DNA of 64,000 nt from contig NZ_CABPTO010000001.1 of the NCBI RefSeq assembly GCF_902460355.1, positions 248,001 through 312,000 on the forward strand, given 5' to 3'. The notes under the pieces were generated by a model that saw only the letters and a program-made list of their open reading frames with translations, was not told the origin of the DNA and searched no databases. Shown here piece after piece: positions 1 through 8,099 of this stretch (position 1 is its first letter; each line of letters opens with the position of its first letter). This DNA comes from Streptococcus sp. Marseille-P6264 (GTDB lineage Bacteria > Bacillota > Bacilli > Lactobacillales > Streptococcaceae). Made by a program: the position numbers and the translations under genes.

Positions 1-270
1 TATTGACTGCTCAAAAAAGGAACGGAAAACGGTTATCAGAAAGATCCCCAGCATAAAAGCCAGCATGGTAGCCAGTTTCACTTCAATCTCTCCAGTCTTG
101 TGATGAATCAGCTCAACGGACAAAAAGACGACGTTTCCTGTCTGGCCCGCAACCAATGTACCCCCGCGTTCCATAAAAGTGTAAGCATCCACAAAACCTG
201 CGCAAAAGGTCAACAAACAGGCAAAAAACTTTGATCGAGAATGGAATTCTCTTTTGACGAACTTTCTCAT
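1..270 (-). CDS. DUF1275 (YoaK-like) membrane protein, N-terminal part
   Basis: The complement reads as an open frame of 90 codons from an ATG at 270 down to the window edge, so the C-terminal part lies outside the window. The N-terminus is basic (MRKFVKREF), followed by a hydrophobic segment containing GFVDAYTF and then GGTLVAGQTGN. These are hallmarks of the DUF1275/YoaK family of multi-pass membrane proteins with no firmly known function. A second hydrophobic stretch (LATMLAFMLGIFLITV) follows. The Shine-Dalgarno is weak (GGG before the start). It ends about 40 bp before the udk start on the same strand side, with no clear terminator in between. Family assignment is from motif memory. Confidence 0.75.
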   Translation of the reverse strand, partial: MRKFVKREFHSRSKFFACLLTFCAGFVDAYTFMERGGTLVAGQTGNVVFLSVELIHHKTGEIEVKLATMLAFMLGIFLITVFRSFFEQSI

Positions 271-310
271 AATTTACCCAAAAAGTCCAGTGTAACACCA
301 GACTTCCTTT

Positions 311-946
311 CTATCCTTCTCTAGCTTCCTCCAAAATCTTTTCAATCTTGGTGGTAATCAAATCAATCGCAACTTTATTAGAAGCGCCCTCTGGAATGAT
401 GACATCCGCATAGCGCTTGGTCGGCTCGATAAACTGATGGTACATAGGCTTGACGACACCCAGATACTGCTCAATGACACTATCCAAACTGCGTCCACGT
501 TCTTCCATGTCCCTCTTAATCCGACGAATAATCCGCACATCATCATCAGTATCAACGAAAATCTTGATGTCCATCAAATCGCGGAGGCGTTGGTCTTCCA
601 AAACCAAAATCCCCTCTACAATGAAGACATCCTGGGGTTCCTGACGATAGGTTTTATTGCTGCGCGTGTGCTCCGTATAGTCATAGGTCGGGATGTCCAC
701 TGGACGGCCAGCCAAAAGCTCCTTGATCTGCTCAATCATCAAGTCTGTATCAAAAGCAAAAGGATGGTCATAGTTGGTCTTAACCCGCTCCTCAAAGGTC
801 AAATGAGACTGATCCTTATAGTATGAATCATGCTCAATCATGGAAATCTTCTCATTAGGAAAATGATCTAAAATAGCCCGAGATACACTGGTTTTTCCCC
901 CACCAGATCCACCTGTAACACCGATAATAATAGGTCTGTTTTGCAT
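311..946 (-). CDS. udk: Uridine kinase
   Basis: Phosphorylates uridine and cytidine to UMP and CMP in cytosolic pyrimidine salvage. The 211-residue product starts [13 protein letters not shown] and carries the P-loop [11 protein letters not shown] at residues 9-19. Further Udk landmarks are [17 protein letters not shown] and [10 protein letters not shown] chose the ATG at 946 because GGAG lies 8 bp before it. An in-frame ATG at 958 would add MEKT, but the SD falls inside that extension and nothing SD-like precedes it. Length matches the family (about 207-215 residues). It is transcribed divergently from the Gfo/Idh oxidoreductase gene. Confidence 0.95.
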   Translation of the reverse strand: MQNRPIIIGVTGGSGGGKTSVSRAILDHFPNEKISMIEHDSYYKDQSHLTFEERVKTNYDHPFAFDTDLMIEQIKELLAGRPVDIPTYDYTEHTRSNKTYRQEPQDVFIVEGILVLEDQRLRDLMDIKIFVDTDDDVRIIRRIKRDMEERGRSLDSVIEQYLGVVKPMYHQFIEPTKRYADVIIPEGASNKVAIDLITTKIEKILEEAREG

Positions 947-990
947 TGTTTTCTCCATTACTTGTTATCTTATCTATTTTACCTTAATTC

Positions 991-1000
991 ATGATATAAT
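991..1000 (+). promoter_or_regulatory. Extended -10 promoter for the oxidoreductase-helicase pair
   Basis: TGATATAAT (TATAAT at 995-1000) is a consensus extended -10 element 50 bp before the start at 1051. No good -35 is visible, as is common for extended -10 promoters in streptococci. Confidence 0.65.
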
Positions 1001-1050
1001 GAAAGGGTGAATCAAGAAAAATTCAGGAAAATCATTTTAAAGGAGAAAGT

Positions 1051-2031
1051 ATGTTACGACTCGGTATCATCGGTACGGGAACTATTTCCCACGAGTTTAT
1101 CAAAGCAGCTCAATTGAGTGGTGAGTATGAGTTTACAGCTGTTTACTCACGAACCTTGAGTGCTGCAGAGCGTTTTGCGCAGGCTTATAAAAACGTCGCC
1201 CTCTACACCGATATGATTGAATTCTTATCTGCCGACCTAGATGTGGTTTACATCGCCAGTCCCAATAGCCTCCACTTTAACCATGCCAAGGTAGCCATTT
1301 TGGCTCGAAAACATGTCATAGTTGAAAAACCGGCTGTATCAAGGCCTGAAGAATGGCAAGAATTGGTCAAGCTGGCAGCTGAGCATCAGGTTTATATCTT
1401 TGAGGCAGCCAGAAACTACCACGAAGCAGCTTTTGCAGTCATTCAGGACTTCCTAAAAGACAAGAAAATCTGGGGAGCCAACTTCACCTATGCAAAATAC
1501 TCCTCCAAGATGGGAGCCCTGCTGAGTGGACAGGAGCCCAATGTTTTTTCCGCTAAATTCTCAGGCGGTGCTCTGATGGATCTGGGCGTCTACACGCTTT
1601 ATGCAGCTGTCCGACTCTTTGGTGCACCACAAAACACCCGCTATACAGCTCAACAACTGCCAAATGGCGTTGACCTTAACGGTTCAGGCAGTCTTATTTA
1701 TCCTGATTTTCAGGTTCGTATTCAAGCTGGAAAAAATATTCATAGCCAGCTGCCAGCTGAAATCTATACGGACCAAGGCACTCTGACCTTAGACGGTATC
1801 GAGTTTATCCGCTCTGCCATTTTCCAAAAGCTCAATGGAGAGACGGAAAGTCTAGCTATCCGCCAAGCAGACCACCAAATGCTGGAAGAAGCCCAGGCTT
1901 TTGCTCGTGTCCTTAAAGGCGGCCAGGAAGAACTTTACAGCGACTATCTGCAGGCTGCTGCTACTGTGCATGAGTGCATGTTTGCCATGAGAAAAGATGC
2001 TGGCATTAGATTTGAGGTTGACCATGATTAA
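1051..2031 (+). CDS. Gfo/Idh/MocA family NAD(P)-dependent oxidoreductase
   Basis: 326 residues. The N-terminal Rossmann fold is marked by LGIIGTGTIS at residues 3-12, and the family EKP motif (VIVEKPAV) lies near residue 93. The C-terminal half, with GGALMDLGVY, fits the GFO_IDH_MocA C-terminal domain. Members oxidise or reduce sugars and related hydroxy compounds; the substrate cannot be read from sequence. The SD is excellent (AAAGGAG, 5 bp before ATG). The 3' end overlaps the helicase start by 8 bp, so the two are translationally coupled. The same pairing is, as far as I recall, seen in other streptococci, but I know no functional link. Confidence 0.9.
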   Translation: MLRLGIIGTGTISHEFIKAAQLSGEYEFTAVYSRTLSAAERFAQAYKNVALYTDMIEFLSADLDVVYIASPNSLHFNHAKVAILARKHVIVEKPAVSRPEEWQELVKLAAEHQVYIFEAARNYHEAAFAVIQDFLKDKKIWGANFTYAKYSSKMGALLSGQEPNVFSAKFSGGALMDLGVYTLYAAVRLFGAPQNTRYTAQQLPNGVDLNGSGSLIYPDFQVRIQAGKNIHSQLPAEIYTDQGTLTLDGIEFIRSAIFQKLNGETESLAIRQADHQMLEEAQAFARVLKGGQEELYSDYLQAAATVHECMFAMRKDAGIRFEVDHD

Positions 2032-3112
2032 AGAAACATTTCCAACAGTTTGGCAGGACCAGCTGGATCAGCTGGGTTTTGCTGAACTGACTGCCATCCA
2101 AGAAAAGATATTCCAGCCCATTTCTCAGGGAGAAACGGTGCTAGGCATCAGTCCAACTGGTACGGGCAAGACATTGGCCTATCTCTTTCCTAGCTTATTG
2201 AAATTGAAGCCTAAAAAAGCGCAGCAGCTTTTGATTTTAGCTCCAAATACAGAGCTGGCGGGACAGATTTTTGATGTTTGTAAATCTTGGGCGGAGCCTT
2301 TGGGCTTGAGCAGTCAACTCCTCCTCTCTGGCAATAGCCAGAAAAGGCAGATTGAGCGGCTAAAGAAAGGTCCTGAGATACTGATTGGTACACCTGGTCG
2401 GATTTTTGAGCTCATTAAGCTCAAGAAAATCAAGATGATGAATGTTGATACTATTATCCTAGATGAATTTGACCAGCTTCTCAGTGATTCCCAGTATGCG
2501 TTTGTTGATAAGATTCTGCATTATGCACCGCGGGACCACCAGCTGATTTACATGAGTGCTACTGCTAAGTTCGACCAAGAGAAGATCGCTGAAAATACTC
2601 TGCGCATCAGCATTGACGACCAGACTTTGGACAATATCCAGCACTTCTATATGCAGGTAGAAAAACGTGACAAGGTTGAACTCTTGCGCAAGCTATCCAA
2701 TGTAGAAGAATTTCGTGGGCTAGTCTTTTTCAATAGTCTGTCAGATTTGGGCAGCGCCGAAGAAAAGCTTCAATACCGAGGGGCTAGTGCGGTCTCCCTA
2801 GCCAGCGATGTCAATGTAAAATTCCGCAAGGTTATTCTTGAAAAATTTAAAAATTACGATATCACGCTTTTGCTGGCGACAGACTTGGTTGCCCGTGGCA
2901 TTGATATTGATTCTCTAGAATGCGTAGTCAACTACGAAGTACCGCGCGATCTGGAAACCTACACCCACCGTTCTGGCCGAACAGGTCGCATGGGCAAGGA
3001 AGGCTATGCCATCACCTTCATCAGCCACCCAGAAGAACTAAAAGCTCTCAAAAAATATGCCTCTGTCCGCGAAATCATCTTGAAAAAACAAGAACTGTAT
3101 GTTCAGCCTTGA
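2024..3112 (+). CDS. DEAD-box-type ATP-dependent RNA helicase (DEFD variant)
   Basis: 362 residues with the complete superfamily 2 motif order: Q-motif region (GFAELTAIQ), Walker A GISPTGTGKT, TPGR, motif II written DEFD instead of DEAD, SAT (MSATA), ARGID and HRSGRTGRMG. It probably unwinds RNA duplexes in ribosome assembly or mRNA turnover, resembling YfmL/CshB-type helicases, with no long C-terminal extension. I start at the ATG at 2024, which has GAGG 7 bp upstream and overlaps the previous stop. The upstream in-frame start at 1997 lies inside the oxidoreductase gene and adds residues atypical for helicases. A bidirectional terminator follows. Confidence 0.9.
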   Translation: MIKETFPTVWQDQLDQLGFAELTAIQEKIFQPISQGETVLGISPTGTGKTLAYLFPSLLKLKPKKAQQLLILAPNTELAGQIFDVCKSWAEPLGLSSQLLLSGNSQKRQIERLKKGPEILIGTPGRIFELIKLKKIKMMNVDTIILDEFDQLLSDSQYAFVDKILHYAPRDHQLIYMSATAKFDQEKIAENTLRISIDDQTLDNIQHFYMQVEKRDKVELLRKLSNVEEFRGLVFFNSLSDLGSAEEKLQYRGASAVSLASDVNVKFRKVILEKFKNYDITLLLATDLVARGIDIDSLECVVNYEVPRDLETYTHRSGRTGRMGKEGYAITFISHPEELKALKKYASVREIILKKQELYVQP

Positions 3113-3158
3113 GTGAAAATCACAGTAAACGATAGTTTTATCTGATGATAGTAAAGCA

Positions 3159-3193
3159 AAAAGCATTGGAAATCTTGCATTTCCTATGCTTTT
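3159..3193. terminator. Bidirectional intrinsic terminator between helicase and pgdA
   Basis: AAAAGCATtGGAAAT and ATTTCCtATGCTTTT are complementary arms around a 5-nt loop, with A-rich and T-rich flanks. It lies between two convergent genes and abuts the pgdA stop, so it can serve both strands. Confidence 0.8.
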
Positions 3194-3194
3194 C

Positions 3195-4592
3195 TTAATT
3201 TCGGCTATAGTAAATCTGATGCGGCTGGAGCTGATTATCCAGCAGTTCATCAACTGTCACCAGGGTATAGCCGTTATTCTTCAGATAGTCAAGAACGCTT
3301 GGCAGGGCATCAATGGTTGTCTGATGAATATCATGCATGAGAATAATGGATCCTGGCTGGGTTTTCACGATTTCCTGCATAATAGCCTTTGTATTGTGTG
3401 TTTTCCAATCGAGACTGTCCACGCTCCACATGATAAAGGACTGATCGACAGCATTTTGAACCGTAGAGTTGATGGCTCCATAAGGCGGTCTTGTAATCAT
3501 AGGCCGGATACCAGTCGCCTTATAAATGGCTTCCTGAGTATCTAGGATTTCTTTTTTGGCTTGATTCAGAGGTAACTTGGTCAAATCTGGGTGGCTCCAT
3601 GTATGGATGCCGAGCTGATGGCCTTCATCAAGAACACGTTTCGCCAGTTCTGGATTGGCAGCAACATTTTGTCCCACCATAAAGAAGGTTGCTTTGGCAT
3701 TGTAGCGTTTTAGAATTTCCAAAGCCTGAGGGGTCGTCTTACTGTCGGGACCGTCGTCAAAGGTCAGGGCAACCATTTTCTCATGCCGCTTTGTTTCATA
3801 CTGCTGGTAAGCTTCCAAATCAGCCCCCTGCAAATATTCCGGACGAATTAGATCATAAAAACTAGATAGAGGCACCGTCACGCTCGACACACCGTTGATT
3901 TCTTTAGGCAGACGAATGGAAAATAAACTATCTTCGTAATGAAAATTCCACTGGCTCAACTCTATTTCTCGGAGAGCATTTAAGGCTGCTGTTTGCTGAC
4001 TTTCCTCCACCTGTCTAAAGGTTAGCTGACTGGTCAACTCCTTCAGGAAAATTTCCTTAGCAGCTTCTGGATTTTGAAACAGCTTGTCCAAAGTGATCGC
4101 TGCACCTTCTGGATTAATATACGTCGAGGCTACTTCTCTTGCCTCCTCAGACTTGATGTCTCTTTTCGAGATACTGTAATCTTTTCGCTGGATGACCACT
4201 TCCTTAGTATTGGCCAGACTAGTAGACTTTTCTTCCGTATAGTAAAAGGTCAAAGCAGTCAAGTTTTCCTTTTGCTTTTTGTCATCTGAAATGCTCTGAC
4301 TGTCCTGCAACATTTTATCTTTGATACTTTGAAGCGGCTGCCCATTCATAAGAGGATAAAAAGCTGCCACATAATGGCTGCCAATCCTACCAGCATGCTT
4401 TTCGGCATTGTCAGCATGCTCTTGCTCTTCCTTGGCAATCACTTCTGCAACCTTTTGCTGGAAATCCCTTTCCTGAAACATTTCATGGATTCGCAATCCA
4501 CCAAAAATAAGAAGTCCTAAAAGAAGCAGATTCAGAAGACTGAGAATCAGTCTATACTTTCGTCTACGCTTCTTTCTATGTTGTCTTTTCAT
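3195..4592 (-). CDS. pgdA: Peptidoglycan N-acetylglucosamine deacetylase (polysaccharide deacetylase)
   Basis: 465 residues. A basic N-terminus leads into one membrane anchor (about residues 15-34), then a long extracytoplasmic region, then a C-terminal NodB domain. The carbohydrate esterase 4 motifs are all present: TFDDGP with the catalytic Asp pair, HTWSHP (metal-binding H-x3-H), RPPYG, a Trp/Asp motif around SVDSLDW, and LMHDIH. The family removes acetyl groups from cell-wall GlcNAc and lowers lysozyme sensitivity. Domain layout and length match pneumococcal PgdA. It appears to be transcribed alone, after the glyoxalase terminator. Confidence 0.92.
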   Translation of the reverse strand: MKRQHRKKRRRKYRLILSLLNLLLLGLLIFGGLRIHEMFQERDFQQKVAEVIAKEEQEHADNAEKHAGRIGSHYVAAFYPLMNGQPLQSIKDKMLQDSQSISDDKKQKENLTALTFYYTEEKSTSLANTKEVVIQRKDYSISKRDIKSEEAREVASTYINPEGAAITLDKLFQNPEAAKEIFLKELTSQLTFRQVEESQQTAALNALREIELSQWNFHYEDSLFSIRLPKEINGVSSVTVPLSSFYDLIRPEYLQGADLEAYQQYETKRHEKMVALTFDDGPDSKTTPQALEILKRYNAKATFFMVGQNVAANPELAKRVLDEGHQLGIHTWSHPDLTKLPLNQAKKEILDTQEAIYKATGIRPMITRPPYGAINSTVQNAVDQSFIMWSVDSLDWKTHNTKAIMQEIVKTQPGSIILMHDIHQTTIDALPSVLDYLKNNGYTLVTVDELLDNQLQPHQIYYSRN

Positions 4593-4637
4593 CTATTAAC
4601 CCCTAAGCTATTGTCCTAAAATGATTCTAATGTTAAA

Positions 4638-4672
4638 AAACTTGTATCTTACAAGTGCTAAAATACAAGTTT
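4638..4672 (-). terminator. Terminator after gloA
   Basis: On the minus strand, AAACTTGTAT pairs with ATACAAGTTT and is followed by a T run. An inner alternative hairpin (CTTGTA/TACAAG) is nested in it. It lies just past the glyoxalase stop. Confidence 0.7.
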
Positions 4673-4680
4673 AATTATTT

Positions 4681-5067
4681 TTAAAGACTTTTTTCTCGAA
4701 TCACTTCGACCTTGTAGCCGTCAGGGTCTTTGATGAAATAATAATTCGGTGTATTTCCAGGCAGCCCTTTTGGCTCAGTCACTTCATAGCCCTTAGCAGC
4801 ATGCTCAGCGTGCAAACCTTCCAAATCAGGCGTGCTAAGAGCAATGTGAGCAAAGCCATCACCGATTACATAAGGTCCGTGGTCATAATTATAAGTCAAT
4901 TCAAGCTCATAATCATCGCCATCCAAACCGAGATAAACAATGGTAAAAGCGTGTTCTGGAAAGTCCTTGCGGCGCAATTCCTTAAAACCAAACGCATCTT
5001 CATAAAAGGCAATCGAAGCCTCTAAATTTTCCACTCGTAAACAAGTATGCAACATTTTTGATGTCAT
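4681..5067 (-). CDS. gloA: Lactoylglutathione lyase (glyoxalase I)
   Basis: 128 residues, a single vicinal-oxygen-chelate domain. It converts the hemithioacetal of methylglyoxal and a thiol to the S-lactoyl thioester. Metal ligand positions are recognisable: His in MLHTCLRV, Glu in LELTYNYD, His in FAHIALST and Glu in GYKVEVI. The start at 5067 has AGAGG 8 bp upstream; the internal Met at residue 5 is less likely. It lies directly downstream of ciaH on the same strand, with a 74-bp gap and no strong terminator, so read-through from ciaRH is possible. Confidence 0.92.
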   Translation of the reverse strand: MTSKMLHTCLRVENLEASIAFYEDAFGFKELRRKDFPEHAFTIVYLGLDGDDYELELTYNYDHGPYVIGDGFAHIALSTPDLEGLHAEHAAKGYEVTEPKGLPGNTPNYYFIKDPDGYKVEVIREKSL

Positions 5068-5141
5068 AGTTGTACCTCTTTCATTTCTTTCTTTTATTAT
5101 ACCGTAAAAGCAGTCAAATTTGAAATAATATGAAAAGTTTT

Positions 5142-6506
5142 TCAGCTTTTGCTGATTCGTTTTCTAATATCTGACCTAAGAGGAACTTTGATTTCAAAAA
5201 TAGTTCCACGAGGTTTGTTGTCTTTGACTGTGATGGTTCCTTTTAAGGCGTCCACGATTTGTTTCGCCAGGGATAGTCCTAGTCCAAATCCACCTTTTTG
5301 ACGAGTCCGTGCCTTGTCCACCCGATAAAAACGATCGAAGACTTTTTTCTTGTCATCGCCCGCAATCCCTGGACCATTGTCAGAAATACGCAAGGTCAAG
5401 CTCCGATCATTGGCGGAAGCCACGAAATAGATCTCTCCATCTTCCTCTGTGTATTTGATGGCATTATCAAAAAGGATGGTCATGACCTGCTTAAGTAAGA
5501 CCTTGTCTGTCGTGATTGACTTTGAAACCAGATTTTTGAAATCAAAGACCTTATCGCTTTCTTCCGCGATAATAGCATAGTTAGAAAAAGCTGTAGTGAA
5601 GAAGTCTGGCGTGACTTCACCGTATTCTGGCTTTATGCCGTCATCTCTCCTTGCTAGATTGAGTAAGTTGGTCGTGAGTAGACGCATATTTCGCACTTCC
5701 TCTAAACTGGATGCAATACTCTCACTAGACTCCATAATTGTAGCTTCGGGCTTACGGAAGAGAGATTCCAAGCGATTTTGCAGCACAGCTAGAGGCGTCC
5801 GCAATTCGTGGCTAGCATTTTCAACAAAGGACTTCTGCTTTTGCATGCTATCCAAGAGAGGTTTGACACTCATCCGCGCCAGGTAGATACTGGCAATCAA
5901 GGAAATACCCCAGAAGCTAATCATGACAATCGCAATCAGCTTTTCATGCTTTTCGCTAGTTTGCTCTAGCTGGCTGATACTGGTCATGACAACCGCGTAC
6001 TTGACATTTTCAATTTCATCATCTGGATCAATGTCAAACATATAAGCCCGATAACTCTCGACCTGTCCATAGCTATTAGTTAGTTGTATTTGCTTGATTT
6101 GATTAAGAAATCGTTTATTAAATTTAATCGCATCAAAGTTTAAAAAACCATTCTTGGCTGACACATTCTGATAATCATCATTCAAAAGAATGGCTGAAGT
6201 ATTGGCACTGACATTGACCCTACCCGGTTCCTCAATCTTGATATCGGGAGCCGGCTCATGCTCTGAATCCTTATTCTCTGGCTCTTGGTATTGCCGCCCC
6301 GTCGTCCGATAGGCTAGATTGGCTACCCAGGCGGGATTTTGACTGAGACTTTTGAGATTATCATCAACGGTCGTGTAAAGGCTGGAGCGCATGACTTGGA
6401 TAATAATGAGCGTCATGGCCGAGAAAATCAGGGTGAATACACCAAAATAGCGAATGAAATAAGAAAAATCATCCGCATATAAGGCTTTTTTGAGTTTATT
6501 CAGCAT
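5142..6506 (-). CDS. ciaH: Sensor histidine kinase CiaH
   Basis: 454 residues. It has an N-terminal transmembrane helix (about 21-39), an extracytoplasmic sensor region (about 40-190), a second helix (about 190-210), HisKA with the phospho-acceptor His at about residue 233 in NASHELRTP, and a HATPase domain with N box DNAIKY, G1 DNGPGIA and G2 GFGLGLS. The sequence resembles pneumococcal CiaH closely, especially at the N-terminus ([10 protein letters not shown]). CiaRH governs competence, beta-lactam tolerance and envelope stress. It overlaps ciaR by 11 bp. Confidence 0.96.
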   Translation of the reverse strand: MLNKLKKALYADDFSYFIRYFGVFTLIFSAMTLIIIQVMRSSLYTTVDDNLKSLSQNPAWVANLAYRTTGRQYQEPENKDSEHEPAPDIKIEEPGRVNVSANTSAILLNDDYQNVSAKNGFLNFDAIKFNKRFLNQIKQIQLTNSYGQVESYRAYMFDIDPDDEIENVKYAVVMTSISQLEQTSEKHEKLIAIVMISFWGISLIASIYLARMSVKPLLDSMQKQKSFVENASHELRTPLAVLQNRLESLFRKPEATIMESSESIASSLEEVRNMRLLTTNLLNLARRDDGIKPEYGEVTPDFFTTAFSNYAIIAEESDKVFDFKNLVSKSITTDKVLLKQVMTILFDNAIKYTEEDGEIYFVASANDRSLTLRISDNGPGIAGDDKKKVFDRFYRVDKARTRQKGGFGLGLSLAKQIVDALKGTITVKDNKPRGTIFEIKVPLRSDIRKRISKS

Positions 6507-7170
6507 TCTTTAAAATGTAACCGACACTGCGAAGGGTTTGAAGATTATTCGCAAAAGCCGTTCCTTTCAATTTTTTCCGAATCTTAGATACATAGACTTC
6601 CACCACAGAAATCGTCGTATCGCTGTCAAAGCCCCACAAACGGTCGAAGATTTGAGTCTTGGGCAAAATGACATTTTGATTCTGAAGGAAGTAGACCAAC
6701 AAATCAAACTCTTTACCCAGTAGCTCGACTTCTTTTCCATCTATCAAGGTCGAATTGGTCGAAAGATTGACCGTCACATCGCCATAGGACAGGGTATTTT
6801 CATTAAACTTACCAGAGCGTTTGAGCAAGGCCTGAATCCGCATTTTAAGCTCTTCCAGATAAAAAGGCTTAGTCAGGTAATCGTCGGCACCGAGTTCAAA
6901 ACCATGGCCTTTATCATCGATACTTTCCTTGGCAGTCATGATAAGGACAGGAGTGGTAACCCCTTTTTCGCGCAATTCTTTAAGCACTTGGAAGCCATCT
7001 TTTTCAGGAAGCATCAAATCCAGCAAAATCAGGTCATACACGCCACTTTCTGCCTCGTATAGTCCTTCTTCGCCATCAAAGACCTGCATAACATCTGCAA
7101 AATCATCTAAAAAATCAAATACTGAGTTTGACAGACCGAGGTCATCCTCCACTAATAGAATCTTAATCAT
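6496..7170 (-). CDS. ciaR: OmpR-family response regulator CiaR
   Basis: 224 residues: receiver domain with the phosphorylated Asp at 51 (LILLDLMLP), Thr79 and Lys101, then a winged-helix DNA-binding domain from about residue 127 ending GYILKNAE. CiaR binds TTTAAG-type direct repeats and in pneumococcus drives htrA and the csRNAs. The SD is GGGAGG before ATG at 7170. The promoter lies within the end of the upstream Pro/Gly-rich gene's trailer. Near identity to the pneumococcal protein as I remember it makes the name secure. Confidence 0.97.
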   Translation of the reverse strand: MIKILLVEDDLGLSNSVFDFLDDFADVMQVFDGEEGLYEAESGVYDLILLDLMLPEKDGFQVLKELREKGVTTPVLIMTAKESIDDKGHGFELGADDYLTKPFYLEELKMRIQALLKRSGKFNENTLSYGDVTVNLSTNSTLIDGKEVELLGKEFDLLVYFLQNQNVILPKTQIFDRLWGFDSDTTISVVEVYVSKIRKKLKGTAFANNLQTLRSVGYILKNAE

Positions 7171-7263
7171 CCTGTTCCTCCCTTTCTAGAAAAAGCTTAT
7201 GCTGTGTGGTTTAAATAGAGACATGGCAAACACTTCTCATTCCATCTTCACTTATCTTTTTCT

Positions 7264-7272
7264 ATTATATCA
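7264..7272 (-). promoter_or_regulatory. ciaR promoter, extended -10
   Basis: On the minus strand, TGATATAAT stands about 95 bp upstream of the ciaR start and only about 20 bp beyond the stop of the preceding gene. I see no TTTAAG-N5-TTTAAG repeat at the expected distance, so CiaR autoregulation is not evident here. Confidence 0.6.
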
Positions 7273-7290
7273 TGACTTGTCGAAAATGCT

Positions 7291-7728
7291 TTAAGAATTT
7301 GTTGTTTTCGAGTTATTTTCGCTGTTCTTATCATCTTTTGTTGTGCCGTCAGCGTTTGATGGCTTCTTTTTTGATTGATTTCCTTCTTGTGGTCCTCTTG
7401 GCTGACCATTTCCTTGTGGTGGCTGACCTCCACCTCCCGGACCGACTTGACCATCTTGACCGTTTTGTTCCCCCATCTGTGGTGGCATACCATTTTCATT
7501 TCCCTGTCCCTGACCTTGAGGAGGTTGTCCGCCTTGACCTGGCATCCTGCCATCTTGCTTGTTTTGCTGAGGCATAGTAGCCTGTACTGAACTCTGCTGC
7601 GGGCTTTTCTGTGTCAAGGCACCAATTCCATAGCCACCAATCGCTCCGACGGCTAAGGATGCACTAGCCACTGCTGTCATCCACCATTTGGTACTCTTTT
7701 TAACTACAATCATTTTTTCCATATCCAT
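7291..7728 (-). CDS. Pro/Gly/Gln-rich low-complexity membrane-anchored or secreted protein
   Basis: 145 residues. A short basic N-terminus is followed by one hydrophobic segment (about residues 16-38, rich in Ala and Gly) that could be a signal anchor. The rest is low complexity: Gln/Pro/Gly-rich from about 45 to 115, then a Lys/Asn/Asp/Ser tail. There is no recognisable domain, lipobox or sortase signal. The SD is AGAGG about 10 bp before ATG at 7728; another Met lies two codons in. It is on the same strand immediately upstream of ciaR and has a CiaR-box-like promoter, suggesting a CiaR-linked envelope protein. Function unknown. Confidence 0.7.
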   Translation of the reverse strand: MDMEKMIVVKKSTKWWMTAVASASLAVGAIGGYGIGALTQKSPQQSSVQATMPQQNKQDGRMPGQGGQPPQGQGQGNENGMPPQMGEQNGQDGQVGPGGGGQPPQGNGQPRGPQEGNQSKKKPSNADGTTKDDKNSENNSKTTNS

Positions 7729-7834
7729 TTTAAAGTTTTCCTCTTTCTACATTTTATATTTTCATGGATTTTAACATGATGAAGAAATATAAATCTTAAG
7801 TGAACAAGCTCACATCCCTTCACATGCTAGGATT

Positions 7835-7867
7835 ATTATAGGGAGGCTTGCTTAAACGGGACTGAAT
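7835..7867 (-). promoter_or_regulatory. CiaR-box-like promoter upstream of the Pro/Gly/Gln-rich gene
   Basis: On the minus strand: ATTCAG, 5 nt, TTTAAG, 10 nt, TATAAT (-10 at 7835-7840, boxes at 7851-7867). The known CiaR site is NTTAAG-N5-WTTAAG placed about 10 nt before the -10, so this matches in geometry with one mismatch in the distal half. The predicted 5' leader is about 100 nt. Confidence 0.5.
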
Positions 7868-7914
7868 TTTTTCTTAAAGAAGACTGAAACTATGGGATTC
7901 TAAACAAGAAAAAA

Positions 7915-8090
7915 GAGGCTGGGACAAAAGTCCTAGCCTCTCAATTGTCTTTGAATTGTCGAGCAAGACGCAGTGGTTGAGTGGACTCTACTAGGCTGAT
8001 TTCATCAGCTTTTACAGCCCTACTAAACTGTGCGGAGGTGGGACGACGAAATCGAATTCTAACGAATTACCGATTTCTGTACCACTCTCT
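7915..8090 (+). repeat. Structured ~176-bp intergenic repeat, copy 1
   Basis: Near-identical to 38829-39003 and to the complement of 59267-59442. It begins with a hairpin (GAGGCTGGGAC/GTCCTAGCCTC). A central hairpin arm pair is built on TTGAGTGGnCT/AGCCCTACT. It ends with a long stem (GTGGGAC-GAAATCG paired with CGATTTC-GTnCCAC). The two termini are imperfect inverted repeats of each other. It lies just after the pepN stop, in the position of a terminator. No coding potential is seen. Confidence 0.9.
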
Positions 8091-8099
8091 TTCATTTAT

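Noticed and set aside
7264..7295. CiaR box at the ciaR promoter
   Set aside because: A single TTTAAG-like hexamer is near, but the second half and the 10-nt spacing to the -10 are missing.
7248..7553. 101-codon minus-strand ORF overlapping the Pro/Gly/Gln-rich gene
   Set aside because: Alternative frame of a low-complexity sequence; the other frame has the start signal, SD and hydrophobic segment.
7421..7580. Gln/Pro/Gly-coding repeats as a CRISPR or tandem-repeat array
   Set aside because: The repetition is at the protein level, irregular, and without constant spacer lengths; no cas genes are in the window.
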